Source of the DNA: Gordionus sp. m RMFG-2023
Taxonomy: Eukaryota; Nematomorpha; Gordioida; Chordodea; Parachordodidae
Length of the DNA: 64,000 nt
Reading direction: 5' to 3'
NCBI RefSeq assembly: GCF_954871325.1
Contig: NC_088778.1
Location: 25,901,120-25,965,119 of the forward strand
Positions 1-11,000 of this stretch are shown one piece after another (within the stretch, counting starts at the first letter, position 1; each line of letters opens with the position of its first letter). The notes under the pieces were generated by a model that was given only the letters and a program-made list of their open reading frames with translations, had not been told where the DNA came from and searched no databases. Made by a program: the position numbers and the translations under genes.

Positions 1-691
1 AATGACCCTTATAAAAGAATATGCTGTAAAAAATATATTAAATTATTGTTGTATAGTAGCATAAGAAAGATGAGGTAAATGTATACAATTGTTCTAATCG
101 ATTTATTTAATTGATGTAGATATAAAATAGTTAATCTCATTATATTTTGAATCGAGTATTTATTAATTTTATATGAATCTAAATATCATATTAAGACAAA
201 GTTTTAAGCATGAAACTTCTTAGACTTTGAATCATATCACGAATTATAATGCTTTTTTAAATACTTCCATTCAATACCATTTGCTAAACAATATAAATAA
301 AAAAGTTATTACTAAAATAAGAAAATTTTTGAGGTTGATATCAAGATTCAAGAGAACAAAAATTAAAAGTACATAATAATAAAAAAAATAATTAAATTAC
401 CGAAATATTTAAAGAAAAACTATCATTATTTTAAAAACTGAACCTTTTTTTGTATTATAAATTATGAGACTCGATATTGGCTGTAGCCTGGCTACTATAT
501 AACGGTAGTTTAAAAAAAATAAAAAATAGATCTAAATTGGACAGTCGAGATATCTCAAAAAAGACAATAATATGAACATTAAAGCAGAATATTATTTTTT
601 AGGTCATGGTGGACATTGAATCATGAATAGAGACTAAATTTGATTTGCATTTTGCATATAGTAATTGGGATTTGTTGTTTTAGATTAACAT
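1..691. other. Non-coding stretch, nothing recognised
   Basis: AT-rich sequence without a supported exon, repeat end or RNA gene. Confidence 0.6.
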
Positions 692-1350
692 TAGTGTTAT
701 AAAATAACGCCAATAACAACGGCGTTACCTTTTTTGAATAAAAGCAACGCCAGTTGTGTTTTCTTTTTCAAGAGGTAAGGCGTTTCTTCTTTTTTTTATT
801 AACAGTAGCATAAGACGTTGCTCGTTACTTTAAACAATTTCTTAAAAAATATGGAATTAGTATATTTTATTGTAATAACCACCAACTTCATTTTTGATTA
901 AAATTTTTGTTGTTAAATTGTTGATATATTTAATCAATCATATATATATGTTAATTTAGGTTCTTATACTCTAATATTATAATATATTTAAAAAATATAT
1001 GAATTGCACATATTTCTTCCGATGAAGACGAATCCTGCCATGGCCCCAATATGAAACATTTTTTACATCAATAAAGAAAATAAAGGTTTACAAAGTTTAC
1101 CCTTTGTAAACTTGTGTCCAAACTCATATATTTTCTCAATTGTATCATGGACAGTTTCGAAACTGTGCACGCATTTTTAATGGTAAAATGGGAAGATATC
1201 TGATTAAACCGGATATAACAAGATGAAACTCTTTTTATAACTCCGTGAAATTATTAGTCTTATAGGAGAATGGCTAATTTGATGAATCATTTGATAATTC
1301 CGAATTATGGAGATTTTCAGGTGATGACTCGTTCATAGATATATTGTATG
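692..1350 (+). repeat. Dispersed repeat with hAT-like end (copy A)
   Basis: It starts TAGTGTTATAAAATAACGCC, with self-complementary GTTACC...TAACG motifs usual at hAT ends. It contains ATATGAAACATTTTTTACAT and AGTTTACCCTTTGTAAACTT. It matches 27400-28118 in inverted orientation over its whole length. The far end is not defined; hAT element 1383-4560 begins soon after. Confidence 0.7.
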
Positions 1351-1382
1351 GTTAGTGATAATTAAAAAATATGATATGTATA

Positions 1383-4300
1383 CAGGGTTGCCATGTCCTC
1401 CCCCCCCCCCCATCAGCAAGAGACTCCCGCAATTTTTTAGTTTACACGCAGACATCTCTCTCCCGCAAAACTACCGCAATCAGAAATTTCCCTCATTAAT
1501 TTCTCCCGCAATTTTTTTTTAGTATTTTAACGTTTTTAATATATAAATAATAATTTTGAGAGACATCAATTGAATATTTTAATATTTTTAAATTTAAATA
1601 TTTATTCGAAAAACATGTCTAGTTTGTAAATTTCTTTCTATCCTGTTTTATTTTTATCCAGTAATAAATCAACATCATTTCATTCATATAAGTCAGTACA
1701 GGGGAGTAAATCAACATCGATTGCATTACAAATATATTCTCAAAAATAATAAATAATACAGATGCAACTACATTTGCGGAAATCGTATACATCTATCATG
1801 TAGTTCAACATTCACAGAGCTTCATCACAATGTGGTGAATCTTTTTCTCATCATATTTAACGACTCCAATATAAGTCCAAACCTTACTTGTGGTAGAACA
1901 AAAATGAGCAAGGCTATCACAAGTGTTTTAGTACCTGAATCCTAGAGGTCAATTCTAGACGATTTGAAAGATGGGCATCCATGACAATTCTAACAGATGC
2001 ATCTAATAAGGGAAATATTAAAACATTTCCCTCGATCCTTCGTTATTTCAACCAACAAGAATAAGAACATTTCAGTAAAGCTGTTAAAATTTTTTCCTCG
2101 GATAGTGAAAAATTTAACAATGTAGCTAGCCACATAATGGTAAATATAGCTGATTCAGGGTTATCAATGATTTGCTAGTCAGCTTTCTGCGCTGATAATG
2201 CCTCTGTAAATTTTAGCAAAAACCAAAGTTACCGAATTGAGGCAGCACAATAATGAATTAATACCTATTGGCTGTATATGCCATATACTACATAATTCTT
2301 GCAAGAAGGTAATGAATGTACTATCTGTGGATGTCGAAATAATTGTGATGAAATGTTTTGACGAATTTAGTTCATCAACTAAAGAGTTAATGAATTAAAA
2401 GAGTTGGTGAAGTGGTCTGATTTGGAATGGCGTGAGTTGTTGCGATATATACCTATCAGGTGGTTGTCATTAATACCTGCCGTCGATAGAATTTTAAAAT
2501 TTTTCAAACCCTTAAAAAAATACTTCTTAAATAGATTTTAAAAGCTGTCCTAAAATTTTGAAAAATTTTTTGGAGTATGGAATGGCAGAAGCATATTTGG
2601 GATTAGTTTCACATGTGGGAAATATACTTCATGCTGTTAATATTTAGTTGCAATCAGAATATTCTTTATTAAAAAAGATTCACCATCTCTACAGTTAAAA
2701 ATTGTAAATTTTAAGGCGCAATTGCTAAAAATAATATATTAAAATGTTCAAATAATACTCTTATTAATACATTTTTAAATGAAGCAGATATTTTTATTAA
2801 GACAATTTTAGAATATTTATAACCAAAATTTGATTTTAATAACTCTATTTACAAACGTTTAAATATTATGACCTTGGAACAGAAACCATCAATTGATGGT
2901 TTTTATAATTTAATAAATATATTAAAAATACCGAAAGACATTGATGTCTTGTTTGAGGAAATAGTAATTCTCTCTATTTTTTATGATTCGCCAAAATACT
3001 TAAAGTTAGATGGTCTAAAAGCAGAGGAGAAATGAGTAGAATTTTTTCGTAATAACGATAAATCCCCATGATTGGAAAAAATTGCGAGTATGTCTTCTCC
3101 TTACCTCATTCTAATGCCTCATACGAGCGCATTTTTATCCTGATGAGGACTGCCTGGAAAAAGAAGAGAAATCGGATTGCTTTAACAACATTAGAGGCCG
3201 ATTTAATGTTTAAACAAATATATAATATGCCATGCCAGGAATTTTATAAATATCTCAATAACGACGGTAAACATTTAGTTCTATTATTTAAATCTCAAAT
3301 AAAATATAATTAAGTTTTAGCAATGGCACCATATAATTTATTGTCAATTTTTAATTGTTAAGATGAAAACATCTGCAGCATAATTTTGTGAATCTTTGTT
3401 AAGATTATTCTGATTGCAACTACACATTAACAGCATGTAGTAGATTTCCTACATGTGTAATCATTTCTAAATATACCTCTGCCATTCATTATTTAAAAAA
3501 ATTTTCAAAATGTTAGGACAGCTTTTAAATCTTTATTTAAGAAATATTTTTTTAAAGGTTTATAAAATTTTAAAATTCTATCGATGGCGGGTATTAGGAA
3601 CATATCGCAACCAACATTGTGCTGACTCAATTCTGTAAATACACTCTGTTTTTACCAAATTCACTGAGGCATTATCAGATCAGATAACTGATATGCAATT
3701 TATTGATAATCTCGAATCTGCTACATTTACCATTATATGGTTAGCTATGTCTTTGGATTTTTCACTATTTGAGAGGAAAAAATTCTATAGTTTTATTGAA
3801 ACGACCTTAGTTTTGTTGAAATAGCGGAGGATCAAGGGAAATATTTTAATATTTCCCTTATTAGATGCATCTGTTAGAATTGCATATGTATGTCCATCTT
3901 TCAAATCGTCAAGAATTGACCTCCTGGTTTTAGGTCCTAAAACATTGATGATAGCCTTGCTCATTCTTGTTCTACAAGTATAGTTTTGATTTATATTAGA
4001 GTCGTTAAATATTATGGGAAAAAAATTCTACCAACATTGTGATGATAAGTATCTCTGTGAATGTTGTACTACAAGATAAGTGATTACAATTGCCGCAACT
4101 GTAGTTTTATTTTTGGAGTACCTTATTATGTATTTAAACGTGATACGTGATAATTAAGCGCCTCCTATAACGTTATATCCACACACGATTTCCAATTGAG
4201 GTCGTTTGGGACATTCGCATAAAATATATTTTTAATTGTAAAATTAAAATCTTTTTTTTATAAAATTTTATCTTGTTTATATTCTTTTATATTTAAACAA

Positions 4301-4560
4301 GATCGTTGGTTTTTTTTTATAAATTAATATATTTAAATATGTCAAGATGTTATTTTATTTTGAAAAATAGTTACCGACTATGTATTTATATAAACTAATT
4401 ATAAAAAATAATAGGCGGATAATTAAGTCAATTCAAAATCCCGGCCCGGCCCGCAAATTTTTTTTTTAGCAATTCTTATATTTTTACCGCAATTTTCATA
4501 TTTCTCCCGCATAATACCAAATTTCTCCCGCAATTTGAAAATTTTGACCTGGCAACCCTG
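1383..4560 (+). mobile_element. hAT transposon fossil with internal inverted duplication
   Basis: The ends are CAGGGTTGCCA and its inverse TGGCAACCCTG, flanked by 8-base target copies tatgtata (1375-1382) and tatgcata (4561-4568), one mismatch apart. Terminal regions are rich in CTCCCGCAA motifs. Plus-strand transposase remains include frames resembling a hAT catalytic region (near 1900-2520) and a C-terminal block at 3068-3313 with SNASYERIFILMRTAWKKKR, the hAT dimerisation signature. About 1740-2690 recurs in inverted form at about 3376-4110, with a loop of about 700 bases that keeps the C-terminal block. Many stops and shifts are present, so it is dead. The one-base difference between target copies suggests moderate age. 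Confidence 0.85.
3068..3313 (+). pseudogene. hAT transposase C-terminal dimerisation block
   Basis: Open for 81 codons and ending in TAA. It reads PHSNASYERIFILMRTAW, then RNRIALTTLEADLMFKQIYN. This is the conserved Ser-Asn-x-x-x-Glu-Arg-x-Phe end of hAT transposases, with the third catalytic acid (E) in SYERIF. Upstream parts of the same gene at 1800-2560 are in several frames with stops. It lies in the loop between the inverted arms of the host element. Confidence 0.75.
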
Positions 4561-4979
4561 TATGCATATATATATGATTTTATATGTTATGGAAACTGCT
4601 GCTACGGCTCTTTCGATTTTAGAATATTTAAGATATATCACTCCTACGATAATTAGTATAATATTAAAACTTTAAAAAATTGCTTTAAATAATTTCAAGT
4701 TTAAGCCACTTATTAATTCAATCCTGCAAGACATAGATAGATGGTATACAGTTGAACAATTTATATTTTGATGTTATTTATTTTCAATAGATTTGAACAT
4801 AACTATAAAGATGAATATCTACAATCAGCATTAATTTACCCACTATTTAAATTGGATTGGGTCTTGATAAAATTATGGGCCAATAAAGGTAATAGGCTTG
4901 AAAAAGAAGACTTTGATTCCTTTAAAAAACAACCTACATACAAGATTATATTCTGATAAAGATAAAATCAATTTTAGAG

Positions 4980-6770
4980 AGGATCTGGATGAGGATTCTT
5001 TAGAAGATAATTTAAAATTATAGCAAAAAAAATAAAATCCGATACTCATTCCCTGCTTGGCAAATATCAATTAGGATGCGGAACTAAAGGAGACGTAGAT
5101 ATAGGCTCTCACTGCTTATGAATCTACCTCCAACATCCCCAATAAACTCCGTTTTATGTAAAATCGATTTTAAGAATGCTTTCAATACAATTTCACGTTC
5201 CTCGGCACTCGAATCTTTTTTCGATAATTTCCCCCAATACTGGCGCTTCATAGACATCTGCTATAACAATAGCACTCCCTCATCTTTAATGGTAGCCTTA
5301 TATATTCTGAAAAGGGAGTACAATAGCGACCCTCCTTGGCCCTATTCTTTTCTGCTTAGCTATCCATAATATGATGAAAGATCTTAAATTTGATTTTGAT
5401 CTCGACCTAAACCTATGGTACCTTGATGATGGCACCCTTTGCGGTAATCCACATCAAATAAGCAAAGCCCTTAACTACCTCGAAAGAGAATGCTCTAAAA
5501 TAGGTTTAGAATTAAATAAAACTAAAACTGAAATTTGCTTCCTCAAACCCGAGATTCCCTTAGATTTATTTAAAGATACACTATTATCGAAAAAGATGAT
5601 ATCCAACTATTGGGCTTCCCATTACTTAATAATTATATCCGAAAAAAATATCAATAAAGCATTTTCTGAAATGCAAAACTTGGAAATGTTCATCAACCAC
5701 ATTCCATCGCACCAGCTTTTTTACTTATTAAAAAAGTGTTTATATCTTCCCAAAATCTCACATCTCTTCCACTCATCCACCTCCTCAAAATTTTTCATTC
5801 AACACAATATTCGCTAAAGACCTTTATAGAAAGGATCCTCAACCTTCCATTATCAGACTTTAATTGTCACCTAACCCAATTACCCTCTAAACTAGATGGT
5901 TTCGACTTGATCCCCTTGGAACTACTTTCCCTTTCTCTATTTATATCAAATCGCCTATCGCTCAATTCTTCGATCTCATCATTCATAACTCCTCATGATG
6001 ATCTTCATTCAGCAGCAATAGAAAGATGGAATCTCCTAACTCCAGTGGGTTATACATTTCTTATCGAAATCTCTAACAAATCTATCATCGAACCCCTAAT
6101 AAAAAATTTACAAAATAAAAATTACAAAATATCTTGATCCTACCGAAATCAGCGATATAAAACTATTACAAAACAAAGATAAATATGGCGGGCATGAATG
6201 GCTCGAGGCACTTCCAAGCCAAAGTTTAGATAATCTCGTAACCAATGACCAATTGAGAGTTACTATAGGCTTTAGACTTGGATGTTCGCTTACACGTTTA
6301 CACTCTTGCCGCCAATGCAGCCTACCCGTTCAACCTAACGCCAGACACGGTCTAAACTGCATCCGCAGCCAAGGACACCATCTCCGGCATAAAGCAATTA
6401 ATAAAATCATACATAACGCTTTTAATTAATAAGGCAAAAATACACAACATCCTTGAACTTACCAACCTCTCATTACAAGACGGCCTCAGACCAGACGGCT
6501 TAACCTGCATTCTCTGGTCCAATGGTAAATCCCTTATATGGGATGCAACCTGAGTATCATCCTTTCCTTCATCAATTAATACAAACCCTCTTACTTGTGG
6601 GGAAAATAAAAAAATTAATAAATATTCAAAATTAAATTATATTTCGCCAATAGTCATTTCAACTAACTACATATATTTTTTCAAAAACTTTATCACGAAA
6701 ATTTTTTAGCATCAAACGAAAATCGCGAATCCCTTTTTCTTAAACAAAAACTACTAATTGGAAATTATTA
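4980..6770 (+). mobile_element. LINE-like reverse transcriptase and endonuclease fossil
   Basis: The plus strand carries a decayed RT polyprotein in several frames. Pieces in order are KYQLGCGTKGD (5060-5095), VLCKIDFKNAFNTISRS (5155-5205), a broken G-x-Q-x-DP region near 5310, and LWYLDDGTLCG (5414-5446), with YLDD as the RT active site. Next come LELNKTKTE (5509-5535), then WLEALPSQSLDNLV and a CRQC-x9-H-x3-C zinc motif (6310-6360). Last is GLRPDGLTCILWSNGKSLIW followed by DAT (6484-6551), which fits a PD...D nuclease core. Zinc motif followed by a PD-D core is the order in LINEs with a restriction-like endonuclease. At least five frame changes and several stops; no poly-A tail, 5' end or target copies found. 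The closest LINE clade is not settled. Confidence 0.7.
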
Positions 6771-7825
6771 AACACAATTATACTTACATTTTAGGTATAT
6801 TTCATTATATAATTAAGCTCTTTTTAGAGCCTTCGATACGAAATGAGGATTATTCTTTAATTTTTAATAAATTGCCCAATTAAAATATAATACAACGAAC
6901 ATGCGTTTAGCATGGCGAAAGATGAGTTGAGCACACTCTTGTTTATATAATCAAAATTTTGAAAATCGTTAAAATTAAAAAATATCCTAAAAAGATCTCA
7001 TCTTATAAAATATTATTTTTATATATTTTATTTATATATATATAAGAAATTTTTTATATAATAAATTTTTCAAGTAACTAGTTATTTTTTAATTACTTTA
7101 GTCAGTAACGCGCGTTCCTTTTTTCAAAAGGTCGCTTTTCTTTTTTGAAGTAACTTTAAAGCACTAAAAATTTAGGATCTCCAGTTTTTAATGAGATTTT
7201 AGTCTAAAAATTTTAACAATTTAATAGCTTCAGGGCAAAATTCCCCAATGTGGTCGTTACAAGGAATAAAAATAATATAGATAAAAAAGAAGAATTTATT
7301 AAATTTTCGCATTTCCGTTTGTTAATGCATTTCGAAATTACATTCCGCTTATTCTTTTCCATTTTTTTGAATGAAATGATTATTATACCGTCTGGTTTTT
7401 TCCGTCGACTGGGTTGAGCCTATGAGTTCCAGAGTAGATGGGGACCCTGCGTTATTGAGAATTTACCTAATAGAGTAGTGCTTTTACCTTTGCTGAATTT
7501 GCAGTGCTCTTTACATAATTATAAATATAAGGAAAAACAATTATCCATCCTAAGCGTAAAACTGCTATACGAAGTTCCTCAGTGAAGTCCCAAATTGGTA
7601 CTAGAATATCTCAACTAGCCATTATCCAAGGCCAACTTTAAATATATCTCTCATTACAAGTTTGAATTAAGAACGTAATAAAACGAGCCATAAAAGCAAG
7701 GACCCATTCTTTTTGAGTCCGTATCCACAGAACGGAGTGAGGTTTCCAACTTGCAGGATCCCTGGAAAGAGCTTATCAACTGAAGATGGGGTAAATTAAT
7801 GATACATTAAATATTTGGGTCAGAT

Positions 7826-8378
7826 CAGCGTCTACATGAACGGTGGGGGGGGGGGCAATTTTCATCCTATTATTTTGAGGGGGGTGGAGGCGGCTTTAAT
7901 GGGGGTAGAATAAATTTTTTGGGGGGTTATCTAATTGCTGTAAAAATTAATACTTTTATTATAGACCTATTATAATACAATTCATCAACCAAATCTATAT
8001 AATGCAAACAATCATAGACATTATTTTTTAATAAAACTTTCTGCTATCCTTTCAAATGTAATTTAAAAGGTTTAGACATTTTCAGCAAGCTCATAATGCT
8101 ATAATAATGAATTCATTGTAAATGATGGGGGTTTTAATTGAATTTATTATCTAAAAAATAACTACTTTATTATATTCACAAAATGTCATAGTTGGTAGTA
8201 GAGATAAAATAATTTAAGTTATTCTTTAAATTTTCTGAAAGAGAATCATTATAATTAAAAATGTGAAATTAAAAATAAGGCAACATCGCCGCTGAAGGCG
8301 GTGAAAATTTTTAGGGGAGTAGGCATAGGTTTTTAAAGGGGGTTTGCATTCAGTGAAAATTCTGTCATGTAGACGCTG
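7826..8378. mobile_element. hAT-type MITE with CAGCGTCTACATGA ends
   Basis: 553 bp with terminal inverted repeats CAGCGTCTACATGA / TCATGTAGACGCTG and perfect 8-base target copies GGTCAGAT (7818-7825 and 8379-8386). The first 110 bases are strikingly G-rich, including a 12-base G run, and the right end holds GGGGAGTAGGC and GGGGGTTTGC. No coding capacity seen. An old relative lies at about 21675-22310. Confidence 0.9.
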
Positions 8379-8386
8379 GGTCAGAT

Positions 8387-10927
8387 GATAACTGCGAAGA
8401 AATGAAGGAAGCTATCGCGATGGTTTTTGGTGAACGAATGTTACCGTCGCCATATTTGTTTAACAGAATGGCCTGTTTGTTGCCAAGTTAATGGTGAAAA
8501 TAATGTTAAAGATTTTCATTTTTAAGAATTTAATTCTATCGATAAGGTTAAGAATGGAATCCTTTAAATAAACGGGAGATGACCGAAAGTCATGTATGAT
8601 TTATTTAAGAAAAATGCTTGATTAGGTGCTAAGAATTTTAAAAAAGGAGTTATCTGAATTAGGAATGATAAAAGATTGTTGAATAAATATTGACTACTAA
8701 TCATCCTTCCAATTAGTGGAATAGGCTCGAGCAGTTAGTGGATGGGAAAGGAAAGTCGATGGGCAGTTGGGAAAATTGAAAATATTTCGCACTTAGGGAC
8801 CTTTAAGGTGCCAGTAAGAGCCAAGGTTTGATTATGAGGATTTTGACATAAGTTCATTTTTAATTTCAAATAAATTTGAAGAAATCTTGACCCTGTTTGT
8901 AATCAGAATCTAAAATGAAAATTAAAAACCTAAATTCACGAAGGTTCTGATTAAGGCTCTACCGATCCACAAAATTTTCACCAATCCTACATATTTTTAT
9001 AAAACCTATTCGATATTTTGATAGATTATTATTTATCGTCTATCTTTGAACAAAAGATTAATATTTTATATGCAAAAAAATAACTGTAAACTATGGGGAA
9101 AGAACAAAAAAAAAGATTAAAAATTTTATTTTAAACTGAGGTATTTTTATCGTGTCTTTTTGTTCAGATTTTTGTCCCCTGGACTTTTTTTATTTTGTAA
9201 AAGATAAAAAATACATTTAAAAATCAAATATTTTTTTTTTAATCTCACATTTATACATAGTCCAAAAATTCAAATTTTTTCAACATACAAGTAAATTGCA
9301 TGTTCCTTTTCATTCATATTATTATTAAGAAATTATGTATAAAATAATATTATTATTAAATATCCAAAAATATTACGGTTTTTTGAAACATCGGCGGGAT
9401 AAGTCTTATTTCCGATTAGAGGTCTTCAATGCCCGGCCTGGGCAACGTTTGAAATTTTTTTGGGTGAGGCATAAAAAATAATTAAGCTGAATTATTGATG
9501 AATTCAGATATTTGATAGTAATATTTTATAAAGTGAGGGGATTTCATTTAACCACTCACTAATATTGTAAATAGTTGTTTATTTGGTGTTCAACTACATA
9601 TATTTCGGGTTGGGCTTTGAATTTAAACATCTGGCCGGAAAATCTTAATAAAAAATTAGAAATGTGCCGAGCCGGGTAAAAATTTGGCGGGAGCGGGCAA
9701 GGTCCAAATTCCAACCAGGTTGAGTCTAAAAATTTTATAAATTTGCCTTGTATATTAAGAATAGAGATTCAAATATTTAATAGTTTATTTTTGTTAACAT
9801 AATTTATATTTAGTTGGTCTATTCAAAAAACTATATACATTTCTTTGATTAGATAAAAAATTTTTATCAATCGATCAAGAATAGTATATTACTATTCGTA
9901 AAAACGAGTAAATTATTCGATTCTTATAAAAAAAAGAATAGAATATGAATAATTCATTATTCGTATTTGAATAGGCCTAATATTTAGTAATTACGCGAAT
10001 ACGATTCTAATATTTAGTAATTACGCGAATACGATTATATCTCCAAATCTTATACCCGACAACTAAATGTAATAAATCTTTAAATTTATTACTATAAATG
10101 ATTCACGATATTCCTTACCTAAATGCAAATCGAAAAACATTATTTGAAAGCCTAAACTTAGGATAAGATGCATAAAAAAGGGATTTAATGTTTTTTTTAA
10201 AAAAAAAACAAGATATAAATTTATAATGAATGTATATATATGGCGAAAACCTTATGCAACCTAATAAAACTTGTGCTATTAATCGGATAGAAAAAAATTG
10301 TCTCACTTATTAGGAAGATTTAGTATAAAAATCGAACCCGACTTAACAGAATAATGAATATCATTATTGGAGTCGAATAGAAGTTAATTTTCGATCAAAA
10401 TATTGAAATGAATTGAGATTAGGGGATAAAAAAATGTTTCTTATTACTATTACTATCTTTATGAAAATTAATCTACCAATTATTATTATAAATTTTTAAA
10501 AATTACAATTATCTTAAATATAATTTATCAATATTATGTTAAATTTTTCATTATAATAATTATTATAATATCCCGCCCATTTTGTTAAATTAAGTTTATT
10601 ATTATTTAAAATAATTAATTTTATAAATTTTATTTTAAAATTTCGTCAAAATAATATTGCATGATTTTCCCTCATTTTTTATATTAAACAAAAATAGTAT
10701 TTTTCTTTTTTAATATCCTTAGTTGAGCCGCTTGGCTCGAACCCATCTACCTAACAAATAACAACTCTACTTCTTCTTCTCCGTTTTATGGCGATTTAAC
10801 AGAAATATTATTTATGTACAATTTATATAAATTATTATTTATATTACAAAATATATGTACGGGTCTAAATTTATAAATGATACACGATGAAAATAAAAAT
10901 TTTCCTTTGTAATTCACTACAAAAATA
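8387..10927. other. Non-coding stretch downstream of PRPF38A
   Basis: 8800-8965 has loose inverted ends (TAAGAGCCAAGG / GATTAAGGCTCTA) and may be a worn MITE. 9425-9480 and 9600-9720 hold CCCGGCC-type scraps. 9830-9980 is ATTCGAATA-rich. No exon seen. The PRPF38A 3' untranslated region should begin below 10928. Confidence 0.55.
9980..10038. repeat. Tandem duplication of about 33 bases
   Basis: TAATATTTAGTAATTACGCG followed by AATACGATT occurs twice in a row, at the edge of an ATTCGAATA-rich MITE-like stretch. Confidence 0.8.
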
Positions 10928-11000
10928 TTAAGCCCTCAAAGGTTGGATACCCAATTTTTTTCGCCTTGCGTTTTCGACTTCTAGTTCTTCCTTGGATATT
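10928..11000 (-). CDS. PRPF38A: Terminal PRPF38A exon with HIND-like element
   Basis: This exon follows a TTTTTCTACAG acceptor and encodes a 23-residue end that starts ISKEELEVENARR, contains KKLGIQPL and stops with TAA. The previous exon leaves two bases (AA) that join the first base here as a lysine codon, so the phase fits. The pattern of an E-rich helix, then R, then LG-x-x-PL is that of the Hub1-interaction domain. That domain is known from Snu66/SART1 and, in some lineages, from the Prp38 C-terminus. The HIND label is an inference from pattern alone. Confidence 0.8.
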
